Source: Ridgeia piscesae (Eukaryota > Annelida > Polychaeta > Sabellida > Siboglinidae). Taken from it: 64,000 nt of DNA. Position 1 is the first letter of the stretch. Each line of letters opens with the position of its first letter. The stretch is from contig JAODUO010000945.1 of the NCBI GenBank assembly GCA_025642075.2, positions 62,001 through 126,000 of the forward strand, in the 5' to 3' direction. The position numbers were made by a program, and so were the translations under genes. The notes under the pieces are model-generated. The model saw only the letters and a program-made list of their open reading frames with translations. It was not told where the DNA came from and did not search any database. Below, one piece after another: positions 1 through 12,700 of this stretch.

Positions 1-3000
1 CAATCAAGGATTATATCCATCATTAGCAGTCTTGTTATGTAGACTGACAGTTGTAATCATCATTAAGCTGTTAAGCCAAGATATTTGTTGACTGGTTGTA
101 GCATGTGTAACTTAGGCTGTATGTTGTGTTTACTGCTGCCAGCCTGTGTAACTAAGACAGGGGGCTGTGACAGTGACGCCATCCTGAGTAACCCAGACTA
201 GGGGCTATCTTCACTGCAGCCAGCCTGTGTAACCTAGATTGTGGCTGTTTTCACTGCTGCCAGACCCTGTAACCCAGACTGGGGGTTTTCACTGCTACCT
301 GCCTGTGGCTGTATTCACTGCATAAATTAGGCAAGGGAGTTATGCTCACTGTCAGTAGCCTGTGTGACCAAGGCAATGGAGTGGTGTCTAGCCTACGTAA
401 CTCTGGCTGGGAAACGTAGACGTTTATATCACACAGAAACAGGATGAATTATCTTTGATGGAAGTTGACTTTTGTGTAAAGAAGTTAATTTCAGTAATGC
501 TATAAAAATTTGAAGGTTATATTGTTTGAGTCAGAGTGAAGAATGTCTTATTATCGATATTTTGATATTGTTACTGTATAGCTAAGAAGTTATTCTTCAT
601 TAGACAAACGTTAATCAGTTGGTCATTCCCAGTCATGTTGTCACATTGTTGAGCCTAAGCACAGGTTCACAGCAAGCACATTCCTTATACTACTGGTTGA
701 CCTTTTGACCCTTTTAAATAGTTCAGCCCAACACATATAAACTAGTCTCTTTTCAATGTGGATAGAATACAGAATTCATCAAAATGGTTTGCAGTACTGA
801 TTTTATGTCTGGACCGTTGCAGGGATTAGCGAGTAGCTGCCCCAACAGCATTAGTGCAGTGGCTATAAACCATGTTAACTAGCAACAGGTTGTAGTGGAC
901 AATACTGGATAACTAAGGGCAACATCCGTGCTCTTATTCAAGGCATTGGCTGCCAAATGTGATTAAAAGGAGGGTGCCAACTCGTAGTACGTTTTTCTCA
1001 TGTATTATTATGTTCTTATGACTACAACATGTGTTGATGGTTTACTGCCTGCTGATTTATGTTTAGTTACTTTATCGAAACAATGTATGCAATTTTAAAA
1101 GTTCCGCCTGCAACACGTTCAAACGGTAAACGAAACATCCAGACTCAAAATAAAATTGATTGGCAATTAGGCTGAGGCAAGCAGAGTTAATACCCTTTGA
1201 TGGTTAACTTTCTAGACATCCGAGTTACAAATTACTGCTTGGCCAATTCTGGGCAGAGGAGCTGACAACTGCCCTTTAAAAGAAGGCATAACAAATCTGC
1301 AACAGTACTTTGGATATTACAAGAGACTAGAGAATGTCCAAATCACACAGTTGGAGCATCTGATCGATGTAATGTATAAAGAATGTAATTGCCTTAAATA
1401 AACAACTAGAATTTGACTTTGTGACTTTGTTTAAGTCTGATCGAGTCAAAAGCCAAACCATATTCACTGTCATGTCCCCACTGTACAGGGGGTACAGTAG
1501 CTGTGTGAAATTAAAGGTTCATCCCCCCCCACCATCAAAATAATCTCCCGTGTGAATATATTTTTATATATAAGATGTGGTTTTGTTAAATCATAATATT
1601 CAACCCACGTTCAAATTTGCAGCCCCATTTTGACATTAGCATTGTTTAATTTTAAAATGTATTTGTTAAAGCTGTGAAAATGTTTTAAATAAAAAAACAG
1701 ACATGCAAAATGCATCATTAAGTTACAAGAACATTATCATAAAGTCTGTGAATTATTATTTTCTATATGTATGTAGAATATATAAAATGTGCAATATATT
1801 TGACACAAAGCAGCACTACCTACATTCACTAAGAAGAATGTTAATTTTGGAGGGTGAACATTTCATACTGACATCCTAAGCCCATTGTGAATATGTTACT
1901 GGCATGGCAGTGAAAATTTGACTTTAAACCAACCACCGAAACTAGAGACAGGGTTCTTGTCTTGTTTACTAGAAACCTGGGCAGTATTCTAAATTTTGTA
2001 GATTGTGTGATACAGGCTTGGGGAATCTATGTACAATTGTGCCAAGAATTCCTTGTGTAATAATGACAGAATGCCAATGGCGAGGAGAGGAACCTAAACA
2101 GTTGATATTTTGATGTTGATGTGTCTATCAGTGCTGCCAAGGAATGAAAAGTTTGACTTGTATGTTCACATGCACACACAGATTCAGACATGGACGTACA
2201 TGAAGTCACACAGATGTACACTAACCACAGTCTCACATACACATATTTACAAATAATATGTATTATATATATAAACAATTGCACTCAGTGATATAATCAC
2301 ATACAGAAACGCTATGCACGCACGCACACACACACACACGCACACACTGGTTTCTTTATGATGTATAGTACCATTCTTCTGCACAGAGTGAAGCTCTCAC
2401 TGATATGTTTGATTTGTGTTAGTTTAACAAGACACTTGGCTGAAGTCAGTGTGTGGACTGTGTTGTACGACCGTGCCTCGCAACAGTTTCTGGGTAGTTA
2501 TAGTTACCCTCTATTAGTTGGGGGCAAAGTTTGTCTGCTTGATAAACTTGTATAGGTGTTGCATGTAAAATTGTACGATACATTAAAACAGATTGTAAGA
2601 GGGCAGTTGCATCATAAACTTCATATTTTAACTGTTTATCTTCAGGCACATAGTAGCAAGTGATTTGCGAACGATTTGAGGCAAAGTATCACTAAAAGTG
2701 TGTCTGTGTTGCAGCATAAGAGAAACTTTGCTGCAAAATTATGTGGTGCTGTTTTATGGTTGTGCTTAGATTGCTGTAGTTGTGTATAACTTTAAAGAAT
2801 ACTGCTAATGTCACGTACAAGTACATGTTTGCTATGAGTCATGAATAAAATCCTTGTGATAAATATTTTTGGCAAAATGTGTGTTGCATGTGGACAATTG
2901 GAAAAGAGCGATGTTGTCATTTGAATCGTCATAACATAACTGATGATTTATCGTAATTGACATTGTTTTGAACACTTCTATTGTGCCTACCGGTAGGCAT

Positions 3001-3600
3001 AGCCTATCGGTGTGTTTGTTGACATGATTGTGTACCAGGGTTGAACAATGATGCATTCACCAGTGGAGTTCTCACTCCTGTGTCTCATGTACGTCAACAC
3101 GAATACACAGTAAGACAAACCAAATGTGTTGCCTTTGTCACTGGTCCGAGATATCTTACTTGTTAATAATGCCTGCAGTGTTGTTTTACAACATACAGTT
3201 GATGGTTAAAATAATTATGGTCCATGACTGATAGAACTAATTGACAAACAAAATCATAAATCATAAAATTGTGAATCTAGAAGGCACACAGTAGCGTTAT
3301 AAAAAAGAGTGGTGTATATTACAATTTAGTCATTCTTCCAGATGATGAATAACTGGAACACATTTTGTGCTGATTGTGTTATGTAAAGCACGGCGAATAA
3401 AACATACATCTTGCTGCCTGATGATCGACGCATAAAATGTATCTTCTTTTCAGTCGCTAGGTGGCGAAACCAGTCTTGACATCCGGGCTTTCCGTGGACG
3501 TCTGCTACAACATCGCTAACACGGGTAGCGTCTCTTTGATTGATTGATTTTTTGAGAAATACGTTCACCGTTTTGTGCTACTGCCTAAACAGACACCATA
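1..3600. other. AT-rich non-coding stretch, possible 3' UTR remains of an upstream gene
   Basis: No convincing coding exon was seen on either strand. A canonical AATAAA lies at 1397-1402 in + orientation and AT-rich sequence follows it, so the first 1.4 kb could be the 3' UTR of a gene lying to the left; this is inference only. A short CA/CG dinucleotide tract lies at about 2318-2347. A TATA-like TTATAAAAAAG lies near 3297-3307, about 310 bp before the first mutase ATG. Confidence 0.3.
85..415. repeat. Degenerate tandem repeat, about 58-bp period
   Basis: The phrase 'cagcctgtgtaac..agactggggctgt.ttcactgctgc' recurs about five times with substitutions and small indels. The copies are strongly diverged, so this is an old decaying minisatellite. 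No coding potential was seen. Confidence 0.55.
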
Positions 3601-3618
3601 GACTGCTGTTAGTTGAAC

Positions 3619-3753
3619 ATGTGTCAAATGACCGCCAGAATAGTAATGCTTAGGCACGGGGAAAGTGAATATAATAGTGAAAACAGATTCTGCGGCTGGC
3701 ATGATGCCGATTTGTCTGATCTTGGTATCGCGGAAGCGAAAAACGCCGGAAAG
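3619..3753 (+). CDS. PGAM: PGAM alternative first coding exon 1a
   Basis: The 45 codons start at the first ATG after an in-frame TAG at 3610-3612 and read [19 protein letters not shown]. The exon ends in a GTAATT donor at 3754, phase 0. It carries its own phosphoacceptor histidine motif (RHGE) and the [12 protein letters not shown] block, so it is a complete alternative to exon 1b rather than an addition to it. The N-terminus differs from the usual MAAYK start of the family. Nucleotide similarity to exon 1b is high from the RHGESEYN codons onward, consistent with exon duplication. Confidence 0.85.
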
Positions 3754-6700
3754 GTAATTAATAACATTGTGCAAACTGTTCGGGTATCTTATAACAGTTT
3801 CTGACCTAACCATGAAAACAACGATCTACAGACGCCAAACTTGTCCGCACATGTCTTATATATATTATGTATACATACCTAGCAAAATGACTAGGTTACA
3901 CAAAAATCACTTACATATATAACTGAAAATAAAATTCACAACACATACCCGCGCAAAAATTCGCCAACAAGTCGACATCATTGCCGGTGGCGTAGGCGAT
4001 GAAAGACCAGAATAAGGTGCTCGTCCACCATTACCCGTGCGACCAAAGGGTACCCTTTAAAAGCAGCATTATGCAGGTTGTCTGAATTTCTGTGAGCACA
4101 TAAAATGTAGTGTGCAATGATTAGAAATGACGTTTTCGTGCAGCGTGGCGTTTACCTCGAATCCTCTTCTACTACGTAGTCGAGGAGTTGACGAGGAAGG
4201 GATTCAATCGCTGACTCGTGTAATCCTCTGCCCTATTTCGCAGATATTTGTCAATGTGACCCTTAAATTGATTGACGCTTGCGTACATAACAGCACATCC
4301 AGGAAGTCTATTCCAATCGTTTACTATCCTTTGAGTGAACGAGTACTTTCGTATATCAAGCCTAGAGTGCAATTTGTTTATTTTGTAAGGGTGCCCTCTT
4401 GTTTTGCCATGCTCATTTTCCATAATAAAGAATCAGAGCTGTCAAATTATGACAGCTGTCAGTCGGTGCATTTCTGCGTATTAATACAGTTGTCATTTTG
4501 CTTGGTGATGTAATCAGGTTCAAGCAGAAATGGAAGTGTGTAAGGTTTGAAAGAAGTTTGTGGGAGCCTGAGGTATGACAAGTTCACGAATTTTACACAG
4601 AACTTCTGTCTATGGAGGGTAAATATACTGTGAAATATCAATAACAGAGCTCATCAAGATTAATAGGAAATGAAGGAAACGTTATAATGGTCGCCTATGG
4701 AAAATGCAAAATGTGGTCCGACTCGAGGCCGTTGCGTTGTAGCAAATTTGTTCAAATTAGTCATAATTCCATTCGCATAGTGGCGCCACATACATCAAGA
4801 AGTTTCTGTCGATCATTCGAACGTCAAGGTCACTTGGTTGTTGTATAGCCGGCCCTTGTTCTGTGGCCATCGTTTTCGAAATTCTGGCGTTAAACATCCA
4901 AAGACACATTGCCACTGCAACAAAAATGGCAGCCTACAAAGTGGTTATGATTAGGCATGGTGAGAGTGAGTATAATCAAGCAAACAGATTCTGCGGTTGG
5001 CACGATGCCGATTTGTCTGAGACGGGTATCCAGGAGGCCAAGAATGGCGGCCAGGTAAACAACGCAACTGTCACAAGTTGAACACTACTTGTGACTCGGT
5101 AAATAACAGAAATGCATTTGCAATCTAAAACATTCGTTCGTGTAACATTCAGACCACCAGTTAATTATCTGTAAACGCGCACGCAGGTTGCACTGTCAAA
5201 GACACAGTAGATCACACACACACGTATGGTCTGAGACTGAATGCACACCATGATCTGGCTCTGCCTGAATGCACCAGTCGCAATGCACCAACTGCCTGGT
5301 TGCAATGCCCAAACTGCTTGATCGCAGTGCACCAACCATTTAGTGGCAATCGACCAATAGGTTCATCGCAATGTTCCATTTTTTGTTACATCGGAAAGTT
5401 AAACATCAAAGGATATTCCAGTTCATTCTGCTCGCCCCTGCATTGTTGCCAATATGTTTTGTTTTGAAACTGTATTTTGCTATATTTTGAACATGTGGGT
5501 GGAATCTTTCAAATTGCAAACATTTTTCCATGCTTAAGAAAGTAAAGTAACACAACTTGGCAGGCAGTAAACATAGTAGCAGTGTTTCACCTGGGTAAAA
5601 TGAACGGTGAGGTGGTATAGGTGAGGGCCAAAGGCGTAGGTGTAGGGTGGTAGGGAAACTTTTTTAAATTATTTTAAAATGGTTCATTCTTAAGTATATC
5701 TTGACCTTTCCCATGAATATTATGTACAGGTGGAAGAAAAAAACTAAACTTAAACATTAGAATATTAACATATGTATTGAGTAATACAAGTCAGCCATCT
5801 TGATTTTGTTTGTTCAGGCAAAGTTGTCACAAATGTGGCATCCTTCCTTGCTGCATCTAATTCAGCAATTTTTGGAATGCCAGTTTTCAGCAGTTTTTTT
5901 TATTATTTTTTATTAGCAGTGTACGTTACTAAGTACTGCTAGTAGACTGACTACCGGGGTAGGTATCAAATTCATATAATAATAATAATAATATATTTAT
6001 TTGGTATAGCACCACATCCATAATCGTTCGTGGCGCTTCACAACATATTACAATTTAAAAGACATAAAAAGATATATGTATACAATAACACAAATATTAG
6101 TGTTTTAAAATAAATGTAAAAAATATGTATAGGTATATAAATAAATAAAATTAGTACGATATTAAATAGCGTAGCACTTTTAAATATATAAATAAATTAC
6201 GTATTAGTCATAAAAACACATAATAACCGGTCTAGTGTATAATTACATTGCAATGAGACTGATAAATGACGGTATAGGTATAACTATTATTAGTAATAAC
6301 TATTTGAGCAACAAGTCAATAACGACAATGTAACAGGATACATAATATATAACATAGGAAAGTGAAGTAGTGTTCTAGTGGTCATATGGTATACATATAA
6401 ATCCACTTTGTGTACATATTTATTTGTGCCTATTCTCAAGACCCCCAAGGGCATGCACATACTGAAAACCTGTTTCTATGTTACCATAGACGATTTGGGG
6501 CAAAGGTGTCTTTACGAGATTTGAACTTTGTTGGTCTAGTAGACATGGGTTCAAATACATTGAGATGTATTTAAATATAAATCTTCTTGAGGGATTTTAA
6601 TACAATTACAAATACTTTTAAATGGAAATGTATTTAAATACAAATACATTGGAAAGTATTTCAAATACTTGTTCAAATACTTTAAATTTTCATTATATTG

Positions 6701-9700
6701 CTAATTATATCACAGTGACAACTGACTCAAACCTCTATCTACAGAGGTAAAGGCCATAATATGTTGTTTATTAAGCCAGGAGGTCCATAATAAAATGTAT
6801 ATAATTATATCAGAATAGCCTCATGCCAGCTTGGAACCTTATTATAGAACAAAGGGGATATTGACCTATGCTCACTGTTATGTGCTAATCCACCCTATGG
6901 CTCTGAGCAAACAAAGGTTCAAAGTATTTGATGAAAATGTCAGGTACTTTAGGAAAGTATTTAAATACAAATACCAGGGTACTTGTAATTCCTAAATGTC
7001 AAATATAATTACAAATACTTTTTAAAAAGTATTTAAATACTTTCAAATACAAATGTATTTGCCCCCATGTCTGGGGTCTAGTACTCTAGAAATTTCTGGA
7101 ACAATTAGATTAAGACAAAATTTCAGAAAGTTCGTCTGTGCAGTGTTGACGAAATAGAGTTACTGATTTAGCATATCAATATCTTATAAAAGTGTTATGT
7201 TTTAGACCCATAACAATAATAAAATGTGCACGAAGGAAATTGTTTTTTGGCCCATGCGTTGACCAAACGCATTTGACGTTTGGGTGCCAATTGACGTTTG
7301 GGCTCCAGTTGACGTTTGCACGCCATTTGGCATGGCATTGACCTGTTGGCAGTGTTGCTGTTCATAGATCGGTTTAATTAGGCTCTATGTAAAGTATCAT
7401 GGGTAAACATGCATGATGCACGAAACTACCAAGTTAATTGTTCAGCTTTTTCCATGTTTTCTCTGCTAGCATTGCTGAGCTACTATTGTCATTGTTTAGA
7501 TGCACAATTGCAACTCGTTCTGTGATGTTGTTTAGATCATGAAAGAGAAAGGTTACTGCTTCGATGTTGCGTTCACAAGTGTTTTGAAGCGAGCCATCAA
7601 GACTCTGTATTATGTGCAAGATGCCTTAGACCTGCACTGGATCCCTGTACATCGCCATTGGCGACTCAATGAACGCATGTACGGGGCTCTACAAGGTCTC
7701 AACAAGTCTGAGACGGCTGCCAAGCATGGTGAAGAACAAGTGAAGGTACTTATCTAACTATCTATGTACATTTCATTCCATAACTGTGGTTGGACTTGAA
7801 CAGGTAAAACATTGAAGAATAACAAAGCATATTTCACCTACCAGGGTATATGTAAAATATATATGTGTGTGTGTTGCCAATTTTGCTTCAAAAATGTGTG
7901 TCACATATATGTGTGTCTGAACTATAGATGTGTATTTGTGGACATACACACACACGGCTGGATGGACTGGCTTGTAAGTATGTTAGTTCAAATTTGTGTT
8001 TACTGAAACATTTTTGGACTGGTAAAAGTTTGGTGCATCATACAGAATGATATAAAAACATTAAACATTTACATAAGTGCTCATCTGGTAGTAATTTTGT
8101 GTTGTTATTACCAATCAGTTAGGTAAGAATTAGAAGTGCTCTTAAGGAAAACACATCCATAAACAGAATCAGAAAGAAAATAAAAGAACTTTCAAAATGC
8201 ATTTCGCTTCAATAACGTGATCCTTAACTGAATCGTAAGCTTCGGAGCACTTTTGCCATCATAATAATTGATAATCTTTACAGTTGTTACAGTTTGGAAA
8301 AACATACGTAATACTTGTTAAAGGTGTTTGAAAATACGCCTCACCAATCATTTGGCAACAACTTACGACTTTTTACTCGCAAACGTAATCTTATTGAAGT
8401 CATTGCCATATTATTGAGGAAACTATTTCGATGTCACACACACTGTAAACATTTAGCGGGAGCGTTGCTGTTGAAAGCTTCAATTTATAAGATTGCAGAG
8501 AGCCCTAACATGTTAAATTGAAATTCTGTCGTCCAGTGTGATAATATGAAGGTAACTGTTTGTAATTTAAATTAGATTCCACTTAAATATAGTCAAAACC
8601 GATGATATGCAAAGCCGTAAACTGCACTGCAAATGCCAACGAGTCAAGACGCTAATGTCGTGTAGTCGATGTAGACAAGTAATTTTTAGCATATGTATTT
8701 GAATTGCTAACATTTTGAAGACATATTTGTTTGTGGATAACTGGATATTTGCATGAAAGTGGATTACAATTAAAATGCCATTAGTGAATTATACCTGTTT
8801 ATTATGCAGCTTTGTTTTAAAGTATGGTATGGCGTACCCTTAGAATTTTTTTATGGTCCATAACCAAGATACACGTGTAGAATGTTGGTGAAACGCATTT
8901 TTTCATTTTGGTCCTACGTAAAGTGAACTTTTGATTTTATGGATCAAAATCGGGGTTAAGAGCACTTAAAAATGTTGGTGAAATGGACAAATGGTCCCCT
9001 GGCCTTTTTATCAGTCCAAACCACGGGTGAACAAGTCTAAAAAAGGTGTGGTCCGTCCAAAATATTCATAAAAACATAATAAAATAAATTTATGCATTTC
9101 CTCAGTCTACAAAACATTCAAATAGTTTGATGTGATTGAAATAAATGTGTGTGAATGAAATGTACCCGGTATGTTTTTTAATGCAAAAAGATGTCCCTTC
9201 AACAGTTATTGTGGTGTTCATGTTAGATCTGGCGTCGTTCCTATGACGTCCCACCCCCGGCCGTAGAAACAACTGACGAGCGTTGGCCCGGCAGTGACCC
9301 CAAGTATGAGGTGATGTCACAGTCTCTTCTCTGACCATGTCTCGTTGCATAACTAACATCTGTTTTATAAAACAGTTTGTCTGTGCTCCTACATCTTTGT
9401 TGGTTTTACATAAATAACAGGTTAAAATTATGCATGTTATCTAGCAGGATCGTCAAGATGGTTTATAAATTTAAGCATTCTAAATTTGTTTGGACAGATG
9501 GAGAACTTGAGGTTCTAACTGTAGAGTTTAATTTTTTTCTATTGTAACGATAATTATACTGTCTACAATGTCACTGAATGTAGGCAGAAACTGTGACTAG
9601 TTTTAAACTTGTTGAGGTTTGATAATCCACATCGCTTAACACTGCACCAGGTTTACCTGTTACCAGTCTCATCCTCAACATTACAAGTAGCGCCATCTTT

Positions 9701-12700
9701 CACATTTCACATATTTCCTACAGGTGGAGCTATGCGTCACTTTAACTCACTTAGCATTTAAATTATTTCCCCTTCAAGTTTGTGTATTACAAAAAGTGAC
9801 TAATAATTTGTGTTGCATAGTTAAGAACACAAATTTGTTTCTATGTTATAGTTTTAAGATTTTTGCTCTGTTTTATGTCAGCCCACAATTATCTCTGGTT
9901 ATGTCAGTGAGACTGATGACATGTTGATGATGTGTGTTTGTAGATGATGGACAAGAACTTGGTGCCCCGGGCAGAGTGCCTGAAGGACACTGTTGAACGT
10001 GTCCTGCCCTACTGGTATGACGTCATTGTGCCAGAGATCAAGGTATCTGACACCAGAACAGTGACATCAGTATGCAACAGTTAGCAGTTTCACAATGAAT
10101 CATCGCAGTACACATGTTTAACCCTCTCAAGGCTAGATTAACCATTTCAGTCCTACACCTCTGATCTGCTGTGACCACTGAGTACGGCATTCCCAGTGAA
10201 TGTGCAGCAAAGTTGACAACCTCATTTCAAGTCCAGATTTGAGGACCAAATATGTATTTTATGAATAGGGATGTTCATATTTTCGGAAAGTATGACAATC
10301 AGCAAGTAAAATGTGCTGTATTACATTACATTATTCCAGTGACAACCCAGTACACTGCTCTTCCTCCTGTTTCATGCTGTAACATCATCACTGGCGTCTG
10401 AGTATCGATCAAAAATAATCCTGCTGTCACAGTCAGCTACTTTGCTAAGTTTGCCAACATTGTTGTAGTTTCAAACGTGATCATCCAATATAGTTTCACC
10501 ACCAAAAGTATCAAATAAACCATCCAAAACATATGACGACATATCACTAGTTGAAATACTGCCATTGTACCCACTGCAGGTTTGGATAATCCATCTTCAA
10601 AATCCGAGAAAATCGGTAAACTATTAGTGAGCAATAATAAACTGCAAAAAGTATTAAATACATACTTTATTCAGCATGGCCACATTACATAAGTGGCTCC
10701 ACACAGTGGTTAATTATGAGTTAAAATACTTTGAATCGAAGCTTGCCAAAATCTAAATAGTGGCCTGGCATACAAAAGTGTCACAAGGGATGAGACCGCT
10801 AGAGGGGTACCCCATATGGAAATGGTAAATGCAGATATGTGTCTACAATCGAATCCTGTTAAATAAAAAAATTGTGCTGTATGCGAAGCATGTGAAGCAT
10901 GTGCTATACTTGAGTTGCGTGTTGCATGAATGCAAATAAATAAAACTTCACTATATAGAACTAATTCCTGAAGTAAATAGCCAAGTATGTGACAGACATA
11001 CCTTATTGCCCATGTATGAATTGTGTGAAAATATTTGACTGCTATAATGGTAACTGATATTACTTATGTCATCAATGGCGATTTACCAAAGTTCTAGCTC
11101 TATATTAAATATAATCTATTATGATATCATTTTTTTCACTTGTAGTATTGTAATTGTAAGATTTTTTTAAAGTATTGCAAGTACTCTTTGTAAAGAATGT
11201 GTTTCTTTAGCAATTTGTTAAAACTGTATTTGTATTTAATTATGCTATAAAGTGCTGTGAATCATTTATAATTGGATCTGGAATTGTGTTTTATGTTTTC
11301 AGTGCATATTCTTTAAAAAAATATGTACATATTAGTGACATAATATTGTGATTTACACCAGGCATATCCACTTTCATAAGTCAGAGGCAAATTCCCGTAC
11401 TAAATATGATGTGTGCGTCAGAACGCTGTAGATGATCAAGAGCTGTGAGCGTATGGTGGCAGGTTTTGTAAAGGAGGGAAACTTTTTGCAGCGAGGCCAG
11501 CGCGTGCTCATAGCTGCTCACGGCAATAGTTTACGAGCCATGGTGAAGTACCTGGACAACATGACAGATGAAGCTATCATGGGCCTCAATATACCTACAG
11601 GTAAGTTACATCATGAGTCTCAGTATAGCCACAGGTAGGTCACTTCATGGGTCTCTGATTAGCTACAGGTAGGTCACATCATGGGTCTCAGTATAGCTAC
11701 AGGTAAGTCACGTCATGGGTCTCAATATACCTACAGGTAGGTCACATCATGGGTCTCAATATAGATACAGGTGTTAGGTCACGTCATGGGTCTCAATATA
11801 GCTACAGGTAGGTCATGTCATGGGTCTCAATATAGATACAGGTAGGTCACGTCATGGGTCTCAATATAGCTACAGGTAGGTCACGTCATGGGTCTCAATA
11901 TAGCTACAGGTAGGTCATGTCATGGGTCTCAATATAGCTACAGGTAGGTCACGTCATGGATCTCAATATAGCTACAGGTAGGTCATGTCATGGGTCTCAA
12001 TATAGATACAGGTAGGTCACGTCATGGGTCTCAATATATCTACAGGTAGGTCACACCATGGGTCTCAATATACCTATAGGTAGGTCATGTCATGGGTCTC
12101 AATATGTCTACAGGTAGGTCACATCATGGGTCTCAATATGCCTACAGGTAAGTCACGTTCAGTGTGCAACTAGTTATGAAATGGAAAATTTGTAATAAAT
12201 CCTAAGTTCCTAAGCAATCTTGGTAGCCAGGACTCTCAAGCCGTTTACTCGCTGGCAGACCTCTTCAACTGAACACCATCCCGGCTGCTTTTGGGAAGTA
12301 CTCAGCCGTGCCATAATTAATGCACAAAGATTGCATGTCCTGTGTTCTAGTAATAACAATGACTTATTATGTGCCGATATCCTAAAAAATCAAGCTTGTG
12401 TACGAGTTGGACAAAGACCTGATGTGACGTGTGTTTGCAGGCATCCCATTTGTGTATGAGTTGGACAAAGACCTGATGTGACGTGTGTTTGCAGGCATCC
12501 CGCTTGTGTACGAGTTGGACAAAGACCTGATGTGACGTGTGTTTGCAGGCATCCCGCTTGTGCACGAGTTGGACAAAGACCTGATGTGACGTGTGTTTGC
12601 AGGCATCCTGCTTGTGTACAAGCTGGACAAAGACATGATGTGACGTGTGTTTGCAGGCATCCCGCTTGTACACGAGTTGGACAAAGACCTGATGTGACGT

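Noticed and set aside
9304..9309. GTATGA as donor of PGAM exon 3
   Set aside because: Joining from here to exon 4 creates an immediate stop; GTGATG at 9311 keeps the frame and matches the family.
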